A stretch of 23,012 nt of DNA from contig JAQUEL010000024.1 in NCBI GenBank assembly GCA_028685295.1, forward strand, positions 1-23,012. Direction: 5' to 3'. A program made the translations under genes and the position numbers. Shown piece by piece: positions 1 through 6,966 of the stretch. The notes under the pieces are model-generated. The model was not told the origin of the DNA and did not search any database. It saw only the letters and a list, made by a program, of their open reading frames with translations. This stretch comes from a bacterium. Its GTDB lineage: Bacteria > UBP13 > UBA5359. Within the stretch, counting starts at the first letter, position 1. Each line of letters begins with the position of its first letter.

Positions 1-1701
1 TTAACCCTCTACGTAAACTGCTCTGAGGACCTCTTCCACGGTGGAGATTCCGGCTTTGATCTTCTCTACGCCGCTTTGCAGCAGGGTGATCATGCCTTCT
101 TCTGCGGCCAGCCTCCTGATATTGGCGGAGCTCTCTTTATTGATGATGGCTTCTCTGACTCTCTCTGACGGGGCTAACAGTTCATACACGCTGGTGCGCC
201 CAAAGTATCCTGTGTTTCTGCAGCCGGAGCAGCCTTGCCCTCTGTATATCTTGATGCCGTCTTCTATGCCTAAGCGGTGCCGGGCTTCTACGTAGACTTC
301 ATCTTCCCGGGGTATCTCCACCTTGCATCTGGGGCAGATCTTTCTGACTAATCTCTGGGCTATGACCAATATTACGGATGAGGAGATCAGGAAGGGTTCT
401 ATGCCCATATCCAGCATCCTGGTGGGGGCTGATGAGGCATCATTACAGTGCAAAGTAGAGAATACCAGATGCCCGGTCAGGGCTGCCTGAATGGCCATGC
501 CGGCTGTCTCGCCATCTCTTATTTCGCCTACCATGATGATGTCGGGGTCCTGCCGCAGGATGGATCGCAGACCTACGGCAAAGGTCATGCCTACTTTGTT
601 ATTTACCTGAGTCTGGTTTATCCGCCTTATCTGATACTCTATGGGGTCTTCCACGGTGATGATATTCTTCTGGATGGAGTTCAGCCGGTTCAGGGCGGCA
701 TACAGGGTGGTGCTCTTGCCACTGCCGGTGGGGCCTGTCACCAGGATCATGCCGTGGGGTTTGTTGATCATGGATTCAAAGAGCTTCAGGTGGTGGCTGC
801 TTAAGCCTAACTGCTCCAGCCCTAACAGGGCGGCGCTCTTGTTCAGGATGCGCATGACTATCTTCTCGCCGTAGCAGGAGGGCATGGAGGAAACTCTGAC
901 ATCCAGCTCCTGGGTCTCCATCCGGGCTTTGAACCTGCCTTCCTGGGGCAGGCGTCTCTCCACTATGTTCATGCCGCTCATGATCTTTATCCTGGAGATG
1001 ATGGGGGAGCTCATCTGCCTGGGCACAGTCATAAAATCGTGCAGCACGCCGTCTATCCTGAAGCGAACGATGATCTCTTTCTCCATGGTCTCGATATGGA
1101 TATCGCTGGTGCGCTGGTTGATGGCTTGTTCGATAATGTTGTTCACCAATGTCACGACGGGGGCTTCCTCGCCCATCTGCTGCAGGCTATTGATCAGGCT
1201 GATCTCCTGCTCTCGGCTGATTTCTTCTTCATCCTCCACTTTATGGGCATCCAGAAGCTTTCCGCCGTAATATTGCACTATGGCTCGCTGAATATCTTCT
1301 TTGCCGGCTATGACGGGGATAACGTTGAGCATTAATGAGCGTTTGAGATCATCTAAAACGTTGATATCCGTAGGATCGGCCATAGCTACCACCAGGGTGC
1401 TGTTCTGCATGCCCACTGGAAAAACGCAGCACCTTCTGGCTGTCTCTACGGGTATCTTCTGAATGATATCGGGGTCTACAGGGATATCGGCTATGCGCAG
1501 GAAGGCTACTCCTATCTGCCGGCCCCTGGCCTCGGTCATTTCATCCTGGGTGATGAAGCCCATCTCCACCAGGATCTCTTCCACGGGCCGCTTGCTCTTC
1601 TCGGCTACGCGGCAGCACTCATTCAGGCCGCTCTGGCTGATCTTGCCGGTTTTGAGCAGAATTTGCACTATGCTATCTTTGGTTTGTTGGGCTATGGCCA
1701 T
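1..1701 (-). CDS. pilB: Type IV pilus / type II secretion assembly ATPase, PilB/GspE family
   Basis: This is a hexameric cytoplasmic ATPase of the kind that drives extension of type IV pili or type II pseudopili. The 566-residue protein has an N-terminal MshEN-like region (about 1-140), then the secretion ATPase core: Walker A GPTGSGKSTT at 323-332, Asp-box ITVEDPIEY at 348-356, Walker B region DPDIIMVGEIRD at 385-396, and His-box around 411-418. Cysteines 456/459 and 491/494 form the CxxC...CxxC zinc motif of PilB/GspE. The frame is open 54 bases further upstream, but the ATG at 1701 is preceded by GAGGTGG at good spacing, so I start there. The gene ends with TAA at 1-3, so it is complete. 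Its usual partners (PilT, PilC, pilins) would lie outside the window to the left. In a Gram-positive, pilB is more likely than gspE. Confidence is high for the family and moderate for the symbol. Confidence 0.93.
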   Translation of the reverse strand: MAIAQQTKDSIVQILLKTGKISQSGLNECCRVAEKSKRPVEEILVEMGFITQDEMTEARGRQIGVAFLRIADIPVDPDIIQKIPVETARRCCVFPVGMQNSTLVVAMADPTDINVLDDLKRSLMLNVIPVIAGKEDIQRAIVQYYGGKLLDAHKVEDEEEISREQEISLINSLQQMGEEAPVVTLVNNIIEQAINQRTSDIHIETMEKEIIVRFRIDGVLHDFMTVPRQMSSPIISRIKIMSGMNIVERRLPQEGRFKARMETQELDVRVSSMPSCYGEKIVMRILNKSAALLGLEQLGLSSHHLKLFESMINKPHGMILVTGPTGSGKSTTLYAALNRLNSIQKNIITVEDPIEYQIRRINQTQVNNKVGMTFAVGLRSILRQDPDIIMVGEIRDGETAGMAIQAALTGHLVFSTLHCNDASSAPTRMLDMGIEPFLISSSVILVIAQRLVRKICPRCKVEIPREDEVYVEARHRLGIEDGIKIYRGQGCSGCRNTGYFGRTSVYELLAPSERVREAIINKESSANIRRLAAEEGMITLLQSGVEKIKAGISTVEEVLRAVYVEG

Positions 1702-2059
1702 CTTTCCACCTCTTCCGCTATAGTAACTATAGATGCCTGTAAGCAGGCCGGACAAAGGAAAGACGGCTAAATTGCATGGACATGTAATATAATAGGGGTT
1801 ATAAATAAAGGCGAGTTCTAAAGTAAAACCTCTTAGCGGTGGATATTTTTCTTTTTGAACTCATGCCGGAAAGTCTCCGCTCTCCGGCGCTTTTATTATG
1901 CCTCTTATCCTTACCTGTCCTGCCTGCTCACTGTGTAGGGAAATAACTCTATAAATATATTAACACCCTTCAAGCATGGATGCAAATTTTTGCAAGCGGC
2001 CCCCCGAACCTTCCCGTTCAGAGTCCAATATGTTTCTGAACTTCTGCGCCCGGCGGTGT
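1702..2059. other. Non-coding region between pilB and the ABC exporter promoter, with several inverted repeats
   Basis: I see no credible gene here. The minus-strand frame open through 1911-2264 has no family resemblance and no ribosome site. The stretch contains several dyads. GAGTTC (1813-1818) pairs with GAACTC (1857-1862). GCCGGA (1865-1870) pairs with TCCGGC (1883-1888), followed by GCTTTTATTAT, which resembles a weak plus-strand terminator. TGCAAATTTTTGCA (1981-1994) is a palindrome. GTTCAGA (2016-2022) pairs with TCTGAAC (2035-2041). For pilB on the minus strand I find only a weak promoter candidate. I could not match the region to a known riboswitch by eye. Confidence 0.4.
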
Positions 2060-2088
2060 TTGACACTGATAATGATCGGGCATATAAT
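2060..2088 (+). promoter_or_regulatory. Consensus sigma-A promoter of the ABC exporter operon
   Basis: TTGACA (2060-2065), a 17-base spacer and TATAAT (2083-2088) match the primary sigma factor consensus exactly. The predicted transcription start is near 2095. That leaves a 5' leader of about 140 bases before the first ABC gene, containing the short ORF and hairpin listed below. Confidence 0.85.
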
Positions 2089-2116
2089 GAGCGTGTGAAA
2101 TTAAAATAGGGCTTAT

Positions 2117-2131
2117 ATGGTAAGAGTTTAG
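2117..2131 (+). CDS. Putative four-codon leader peptide M-V-R-V
   Basis: About 22 bases after the predicted transcription start, ATG GTA AGA GTT TAG forms a tiny ORF. AGGG (2108-2111) lies 5 bases before the ATG, which is a reasonable ribosome site. The stop codon falls inside the 5' arm of the terminator-like hairpin (2125-2131). A ribosome paused on this ORF would therefore block hairpin folding. Known antibiotic-responsive leaders, such as those of erm, msr-type and bmrCD genes, work this way. Whether this ORF is translated, or stalls ribosomes, is inference; an ORF this short can also arise by chance. Confidence 0.4.
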   Translation: MVRV

Positions 2132-2170
2132 GCAATCCGGTACCAACCGGCGGTCTAAACTTTATTTTTA
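2125..2170 (+). terminator. Terminator-like hairpin (probable attenuator) in the ABC exporter leader
   Basis: AGTTTAG (2125-2131) pairs with CTAAACT (2155-2161). Nested inside, CCGGT (2137-2141) pairs with ACCGG (2146-2150) around an ACCA loop. The structure is followed by TTATTTTTA, a U-rich tract on the plus strand only. It lies between the consensus promoter and the ABC start at 2237, so it would terminate the exporter's own transcript early unless folding is prevented. Regulation by attenuation is inferred from position and structure. Confidence 0.65.
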
Positions 2171-2236
2171 GCAGCTTATATACACCGAAGAAGCACTCGA
2201 CTTTTCCGTTTCCAATGTAAATGGTGGTGGACAGCG

Positions 2237-4009
2237 TTGAATACGCTAACCCGATTTTTAACAATACTCCGACCTTATCGCAGGCAGGCCTTACTGGCTA
2301 TATTTTTTAGTGCCGGGATGCCTTTGACAATTCTGCCCATACCATTCTTCATAAAATACCTGGTAGATACGGTTATCGCCTTGCAGCAGCCACAACTTCT
2401 GATAAATGTTCTGATAGGATTGGTGGCTGTCTATCTGGCACATAATATCCTTTGTATACTCTTTCACCTCAATATCTCTTATCTGGGCCAGCGTATTGTT
2501 CTGGATTTGAGATATAAACTCTTTCGCCACCTGCAAAGACTATCCCTTAGCTTTTACGACCAAACCCAGACAGGCACCATTATCTCCAAGACTATCGATG
2601 ATGTCGATGTCATCCAAATGCTGATATCGGGACCGGCCGTGCAGGCTGTGACCGGCATTATTACCATTACCGTGGTAAGCATCCTTCTCTTCTTCAATGA
2701 TTGGCGCCTGGCTATAGTTACGCTGGCAGTAATGCCGCTTTATATTCTTAATTTCAAGCTCTTTATAAAGCGTATCAAAAGCTGTAATTTACGTAACCGA
2801 GAAAAGATGGATGAAATATTGGGCGACGTCCAGGAGAAGATATCAGGTGTTCAGGTGGTTAAAGCATTCTCCATGGAGCGCCAGGAGGTAGAGTACTTCA
2901 CTTCAAAAATCAGAGAAAAGTTTGGACTGGGCCTGGAACAGGGAGCGCTGGGCAGCACGTTCTCGGCCATAGCTATCATCATCAGCGGCCTGGGGACAGC
3001 ACTGGTTCTTTGGCTGGGAGGCTTGGAGGTCCGCTATGGCTTGATAACTATCGGCGATCTCCTGGCTTTCAACACTCTAATAAGTATGCTCTATACCCCA
3101 GCGCTGCAACTAAGTGAACTCAATGATGTCGTACAGCAGGCCATCACCTCTCTTGAAAGAATTTTCGAACTCATGGATACCGAACCGGATATTCAGGAGA
3201 GCCTGCATGCCTGTCATTTGCCTCTCATTAAGGGATCCATATCTTTTAAAAACGTTACTTTCGGCTATCTACCGGATCAAACGATTTTGCATGATATCTG
3301 CTTGGAGATAGAACCCGGACAGATGGTCGCTCTGGTGGGCCATACGGGCTCTGGTAAAAGCAGCATTATCAATCTGCTGCCCCGCTTTTACGATATTCAC
3401 AGCGGCAGCATAGAGATTGATGGATATGATATACGAGAAGTGCAAATAAGCTCCCTGCGAGATCAGATAGGCATTGTTCTGCAGGACCCACTTCTATTCA
3501 ATATATCCATCAGAGAAAATATTGCCTACGGCCGCTTGGAAGCCTCCATGAAAGAAGTAGAAGAGGCGGCCAAGTCAGCGGAAATTCACGATTTCATCAT
3601 GACTCTGCCGCAGGGGTACAATACCTGCCTCGGTGATGAAGGCATCAAGATTTCCATGGGGGAGAAGCAGCGTATCGCTATTGCCAGGGCCATTCTGAAG
3701 CAACCTCGCATACTTATTCTGGATGAGGCTACTTCGGCACTGGATTCTCTTTCAGAAACGTTAATTCAAACAGCTTTGGATAAGATCATGCAAGGCCGTA
3801 CTTCCATCGTTGTCGCTCACCGCCTATCTACCATACTCAATGCTGATAAGATTGTCGTCCTGGATGACGGGCATATTGTCCAACTGGGAGCGCATGAGGA
3901 ATTGCTTCAGCAGGAAGGTCCTTATCGCCGTTTTTACGAGGAACAGTTTATGAACCAGGCCATTATGTCACGGCCGGAACTCAAGGGAGCGCTATTTAAC
4001 ATTGTATAA
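2237..4009 (+). CDS. ABC exporter half-transporter, subunit with catalytic Walker B Glu and degenerate signature
   Basis: The 590-residue protein has an N-terminal six-helix exporter domain (about 1-310) and a C-terminal nucleotide-binding domain. Visible motifs are Walker A GHTGSGKSS (368-376), Q-loop Gln416, signature ISMGEKQ (472-478) in place of LSGGQ, Walker B ILILDE with catalytic Glu497, and H-loop His528. The start is TTG with a GGTGGTGG stretch just upstream; the in-frame codon at 2219-2221 is a stop, so no earlier start exists. It overlaps the next gene by 8 bases, so the two are probably translationally coupled and form a heterodimer in the membrane. The likely role is multidrug or lipid-like export, as for BmrC/BmrD, LmrC/LmrD and TM287/288. 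The substrate cannot be read from sequence. The attenuator-like leader favours drug-inducible expression. Confidence 0.92.
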   Translation: MNTLTRFLTILRPYRRQALLAIFFSAGMPLTILPIPFFIKYLVDTVIALQQPQLLINVLIGLVAVYLAHNILCILFHLNISYLGQRIVLDLRYKLFRHLQRLSLSFYDQTQTGTIISKTIDDVDVIQMLISGPAVQAVTGIITITVVSILLFFNDWRLAIVTLAVMPLYILNFKLFIKRIKSCNLRNREKMDEILGDVQEKISGVQVVKAFSMERQEVEYFTSKIREKFGLGLEQGALGSTFSAIAIIISGLGTALVLWLGGLEVRYGLITIGDLLAFNTLISMLYTPALQLSELNDVVQQAITSLERIFELMDTEPDIQESLHACHLPLIKGSISFKNVTFGYLPDQTILHDICLEIEPGQMVALVGHTGSGKSSIINLLPRFYDIHSGSIEIDGYDIREVQISSLRDQIGIVLQDPLLFNISIRENIAYGRLEASMKEVEEAAKSAEIHDFIMTLPQGYNTCLGDEGIKISMGEKQRIAIARAILKQPRILILDEATSALDSLSETLIQTALDKIMQGRTSIVVAHRLSTILNADKIVVLDDGHIVQLGAHEELLQQEGPYRRFYEEQFMNQAIMSRPELKGALFNIV

Positions 4010-5735
4010 TTTCTTGAGATTGTTAAGAAAATATATCAGGCCGTATTCCGACAAGGTCCTGGCTGCTGTTGTTCTGATGTTTATGCATACCGGTTTTGCC
4101 ATGGCTATGCCTCTGGTGCTGAAATACCTGGTGGATGATGTGTTATATAAGGAACGTTATCATCTGCTGATCTGGGTTTTCCTTGTTTATCTGGGGTTAA
4201 GAGCAATGAATTCTTTAGTGGCCTATATGCGCGGTCTTATCGTCGTTCGTTTGGGGCAGGCAGTTGTCTATCTTTTACGACGGGATATATACGCTCAATT
4301 GAATCGGCTGCAATTGAGCTATTATGATCGTACGCAATCGGGCAAGATCGTCTCCAGACTGATAAACGATGTCAATATTATCCAGAATATGGTCACCACC
4401 AGTTTCATAACCTACTTTACCGATCTTATCACCCTGGTGACAGCTATAGGCATCCTTCTATCCATAAATACGCAACTGGCATTTCTAGCTATACTGGTGA
4501 TACCTGCGTATATCATCAATTATAACGGCTTTATCGGTCGCGTTCGTGAGAACAGCCATCGCATAAGAAGAAAAACGGATGAAATAATCGCTTATCTCAG
4601 CGAACGCATCTCCGGCGTAAGGGTTATCAAGGCCTTTAACCAGGAGAAACAGGAGAATAAACGTGCCTTCAAAAAGCTTAGAACGTACTATCATCTCAAT
4701 TATCGCGCAGCTATGCTCTCTTCCGGTATGTCCATTATCGCCCAGATTCTGAGCGGCATGAGTACAGCCGTAGTCCTATGGTACGGCGGTTATCTGGTGC
4801 TACAAGACCGGTTATCTACAGGCGGATTGATAGCCTTTTATTCGCTGGTAGCCTACCTGTATAACCCTGCCGTGCATTTCTCGCAGATCAATACCGTCAT
4901 TCAGCGTATGCGCGCGGCTTTGGACAGGATATACGAGCTCCTGGATATGTATCCTCAGATAGCCGATAAGCCGGGCTCCCCGGCTCTTAAGGCCGAAGAA
5001 GGTCACATTCGTTTTGAGAACGTCAGCTTCCGCTACGACGGAACGCGCCGAGTGCTGGAGAAGATTACCCTGGATATCCCTTCCGGCAGCAAGGTAGCCG
5101 TGATCGGGCGCAGCGGTTCCGGGAAGAGTACCCTAGCCAGCCTGATAGCGCGTTTCTATGATCCTACAGAGGGATACATTACTATAGATGGTCAGGATAT
5201 ACGTGAAGTGAAGATTGAAAGCCTGCGTAAGCAGATAGGCATAGTCTTTCAGGAGAGTATGCTTTTTAGCGGAACTATCAGAGATAATATCTGCTACGGC
5301 AGTCCCAGGGCTACTGATGAGGAGATGATCATAGCAACTCGGGCTGCACGCATAGATGATTTCGTCGAAGCTCTGCCGGATAATTATTATTCCATGATTG
5401 GTGAGCGGGGCGTAAGCCTCTCCGGTGGACAGAAGCAGCGTATAGCCATCGCTCGCGCTCTGCTTACTCAGCCGCGCATTCTGATCTTTGATGATTGCAC
5501 ATCGGCTTTGGATGCGCAAACGGAGGCGGCTATCCAGGAAACGCTGCAGGATATCATGAAAAATCGTACCAATCTGGTAATTACACATCGTCTATCCACC
5601 ATCATCGATGCCGATCTTATCGTTGTGTTGGATGAAGGGAGCATAGTCGAACAGGGCGTACACGATGCTCTGCTCAATCTGGGTGGCGTGTATGCCAGCA
5701 TGTTTCAGCAGCAATTCGGTCTTGTAAATCCATAA
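4002..5735 (+). CDS. ABC exporter half-transporter, subunit with canonical signature and Walker B Asp
   Basis: The 577-residue protein has a transmembrane domain (about 1-310) followed by a nucleotide-binding domain. Walker A is GRSGSGKST (369-377), the signature is canonical LSGGQ (473-477), and the H-loop His is 529. The Walker B block ILIFDD ends in Asp498 where the catalytic Glu is normally found. In a heterodimer this subunit's Walker A/B would pair with the odd ISMGEKQ signature of the preceding protein, giving one degenerate site. Its canonical LSGGQ would pair with the partner's Glu497, giving one active site. The start is TTG overlapping the end of the upstream gene; no strong ribosome site is close (GGGAG is about 12 bases away), which fits coupled translation. 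The substrate is unknown. Confidence 0.92.
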   Translation: MYNFLRLLRKYIRPYSDKVLAAVVLMFMHTGFAMAMPLVLKYLVDDVLYKERYHLLIWVFLVYLGLRAMNSLVAYMRGLIVVRLGQAVVYLLRRDIYAQLNRLQLSYYDRTQSGKIVSRLINDVNIIQNMVTTSFITYFTDLITLVTAIGILLSINTQLAFLAILVIPAYIINYNGFIGRVRENSHRIRRKTDEIIAYLSERISGVRVIKAFNQEKQENKRAFKKLRTYYHLNYRAAMLSSGMSIIAQILSGMSTAVVLWYGGYLVLQDRLSTGGLIAFYSLVAYLYNPAVHFSQINTVIQRMRAALDRIYELLDMYPQIADKPGSPALKAEEGHIRFENVSFRYDGTRRVLEKITLDIPSGSKVAVIGRSGSGKSTLASLIARFYDPTEGYITIDGQDIREVKIESLRKQIGIVFQESMLFSGTIRDNICYGSPRATDEEMIIATRAARIDDFVEALPDNYYSMIGERGVSLSGGQKQRIAIARALLTQPRILIFDDCTSALDAQTEAAIQETLQDIMKNRTNLVITHRLSTIIDADLIVVLDEGSIVEQGVHDALLNLGGVYASMFQQQFGLVNP

Positions 5736-5790
5736 GCGTTTGATATATTGTTTTTGCGGGTAATTAATGAAGCAGCCAGAGGCCGGATCA

Positions 5791-5814
5791 TTTATCAGGT
5801 ACTTGCCTGATAAA
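5791..5814. repeat. Nine-base-pair perfect inverted repeat between ABC operon and ferredoxin
   Basis: TTTATCAGG (5791-5799) and CCTGATAAA (5806-5814) flank a 6-base loop. No T-run follows on either strand. It may be a weak terminator for the ABC operon or an operator for the ferredoxin gene; the sequence does not decide. The rest of 5736-5880 shows no gene and no convincing promoter. Confidence 0.4.
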
Positions 5815-5880
5815 GATATTTGTGATAGCTGCATTCCGACTTTTGGCCTTTACTTTCTGAATAAAGTGGAGGTACCGATC

Positions 5881-6081
5881 ATGGACGTATATGTGGACCC
5901 CGATAAATGTATAGGTTGTGAAATATGTGTTGATACCTGCCCGGATATCTTTGAAATGCAGGCCGACGGGCTCTCTCACGTTAAGAAAGATATGGCTGCC
6001 TGTGATCCGGGAGGCTGTTGTGAGGAGGCGGCCGAGCTCTGCCCTACTGATGCCATTTTCATCGATGGTAAGCCCCGCTGA
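5881..6081 (+). CDS. Single-cluster 4Fe-4S ferredoxin
   Basis: This 66-residue cytoplasmic electron carrier has Cys10, Cys13 and Cys16 in CIGCEIC plus Cys54 in the CPTDAI motif, giving the four ligands of one 4Fe-4S cluster. Cys20 and Cys46/47 match the positions of the structural disulfide in the Thermotoga maritima ferredoxin, and Cys41 is extra. The open frame extends upstream to 5767, but the ATG at 5881 has GGAGG 8 bases before it and gives the normal family length. It lies after the ABC genes on the same strand, separated by 145 bases, and converges with the adenosyltransferase gene. The redox partner is unknown; the nearby radical SAM enzyme needs a low-potential donor, but a specific link is only a guess. 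Confidence 0.93.
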   Translation: MDVYVDPDKCIGCEICVDTCPDIFEMQADGLSHVKKDMAACDPGGCCEEAAELCPTDAIFIDGKPR

Positions 6082-6120
6082 CGACAGATAATTTACTATC
6101 CTTAAAGGGCCTGGCGGTTC

Positions 6121-6675
6121 CTAATATTCTATGCCTTCTCTGGCGCCTATACCTTTATCTAAAGGATGCTTCACCGGTTCCATGACGGTTACCAGGTCAG
6201 CGGCAGTAATAAACTCCTGTGGCGCGTCACGTCCGGTCAGGATAACTTCCACTCCGGCATGCCGCCCTGCCACGGCTGCAAGAACATCGGCGCTGCTTAA
6301 CAAGCCTCCGGCTACAGCGTTATTGATCTCATCCAGGATTACCAGCTGATATTTCCCGGCGCTCAGGATCCGGCCGGCTCTCTCCAAGCCCTCTGCAGCA
6401 GTTCTGATATCCTCCCTGGTGGGCTTGCCCATGACAAAACCTCTTCCGGCACTGTAATAATCAAACAGGCCGTATTTTTTATTGGCCAATAGTTCTCCCG
6501 TCTCGCGCATCTTGAAAAACTGAATCAGACAGACACGCAGGCCGCGTCCCCGAGCGCGCAAAGCCTGCCCCAGAGCTGCCGTGGTCTTACCTTTGCCGTT
6601 GCCGGTGTAGACCTGTACCAAGCCCGGTCCGGTAGTGCGCCCTTCGGGCGCAGCTGTCGATTTTGAGGTTTCCAT
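6121..6675 (-). CDS. cobO: Cob(I)alamin (corrinoid) adenosyltransferase, CobO/BtuR family
   Basis: This enzyme transfers the 5'-deoxyadenosyl group of ATP to the cobalt of a reduced corrinoid to make adenosylcobalamin. The 184-residue protein has the P-loop YTGNGKGKTTAALG (23-36), a Walker B-like LDEINNA (114-120), TGRDAP (147-152) and the conserved C-terminal KHPLDKGIGAREGIEY (169-184). All are typical of CobO/CobA/BtuR, and the length is normal. A TTG 36 bases upstream (6709-6711) is in frame but lacks a ribosome site and abuts the tRNA terminator. The ATG at 6675 has GAGGG about 5 bases before it, so I prefer it. No other cobalamin genes are adjacent, and no own promoter is obvious. It converges with the ferredoxin gene. 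Confidence 0.93.
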   Translation of the reverse strand: METSKSTAAPEGRTTGPGLVQVYTGNGKGKTTAALGQALRARGRGLRVCLIQFFKMRETGELLANKKYGLFDYYSAGRGFVMGKPTREDIRTAAEGLERAGRILSAGKYQLVILDEINNAVAGGLLSSADVLAAVAGRHAGVEVILTGRDAPQEFITAADLVTVMEPVKHPLDKGIGAREGIEY

Positions 6676-6713
6676 GTAAGCCCTCAATTCCGCATTTTTC
6701 TCATCTTTCAAGT

Positions 6714-6739
6714 AAAAAGACGGACAAAAGTCCGTCTTT
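6714..6739 (-). terminator. Rho-independent terminator of the tRNA gene
   Basis: A perfect 10-bp stem (6716-6725 with 6730-6739, core GACGGAC/GTCCGTC) around a 4-base loop continues into five U residues in the minus-strand RNA. It lies 13 bases beyond the tRNA 3' end and just upstream of the adenosyltransferase gene, separating the two transcription units. Confidence 0.85.
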
Positions 6740-6751
6740 AAAAAAGCTATA

Positions 6752-6826
<75 letters not shown>

Positions 6827-6861
6827 GCATCCTGAATTATGATGCTTTATCAGGCTGAATT

Positions 6862-6890
6862 ATTATACAATATCGTTTATCCACGGTCAA
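6862..6890 (-). promoter_or_regulatory. Sigma-A promoter of the tRNA gene
   Basis: Read on the minus strand: TTGACC (6890-6885), a 17-base spacer, and TATAAT (6867-6862). Transcription would start near 6855, about 30 bases before the mature tRNA 5' end. The short precursor leader contains CCTGA...TCAGG, which may fold before processing. Confidence 0.85.
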
Positions 6891-6966
6891 GGCGGCCGGA
6901 TTTTGAAAATACCAGATCCGAGCTTCCATTAATGCCCAAGATAAAAATATCCCTCTGGCGTAATAG

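Noticed and set aside
1911-2264. Minus-strand open frame of 117 codons across the ABC leader region
   Set aside because: It has no recognisable domain and no ribosome site. It runs antisense through the promoter, hairpin and exporter start, so it is best explained as a chance open frame.
2221-2310. 29-codon ORF from ATG 2221 overlapping the first ABC gene start
   Set aside because: It has no ribosome site and reads out of frame through the ABC N-terminus; the TTG at 2237 explains the region better.
5767-5880. N-terminal extension of the ferredoxin frame (38 residues)
   Set aside because: The internal ATG at 5881 has a GGAGG box and gives the normal ferredoxin length; the extension covers the inverted repeat at 5791-5814.
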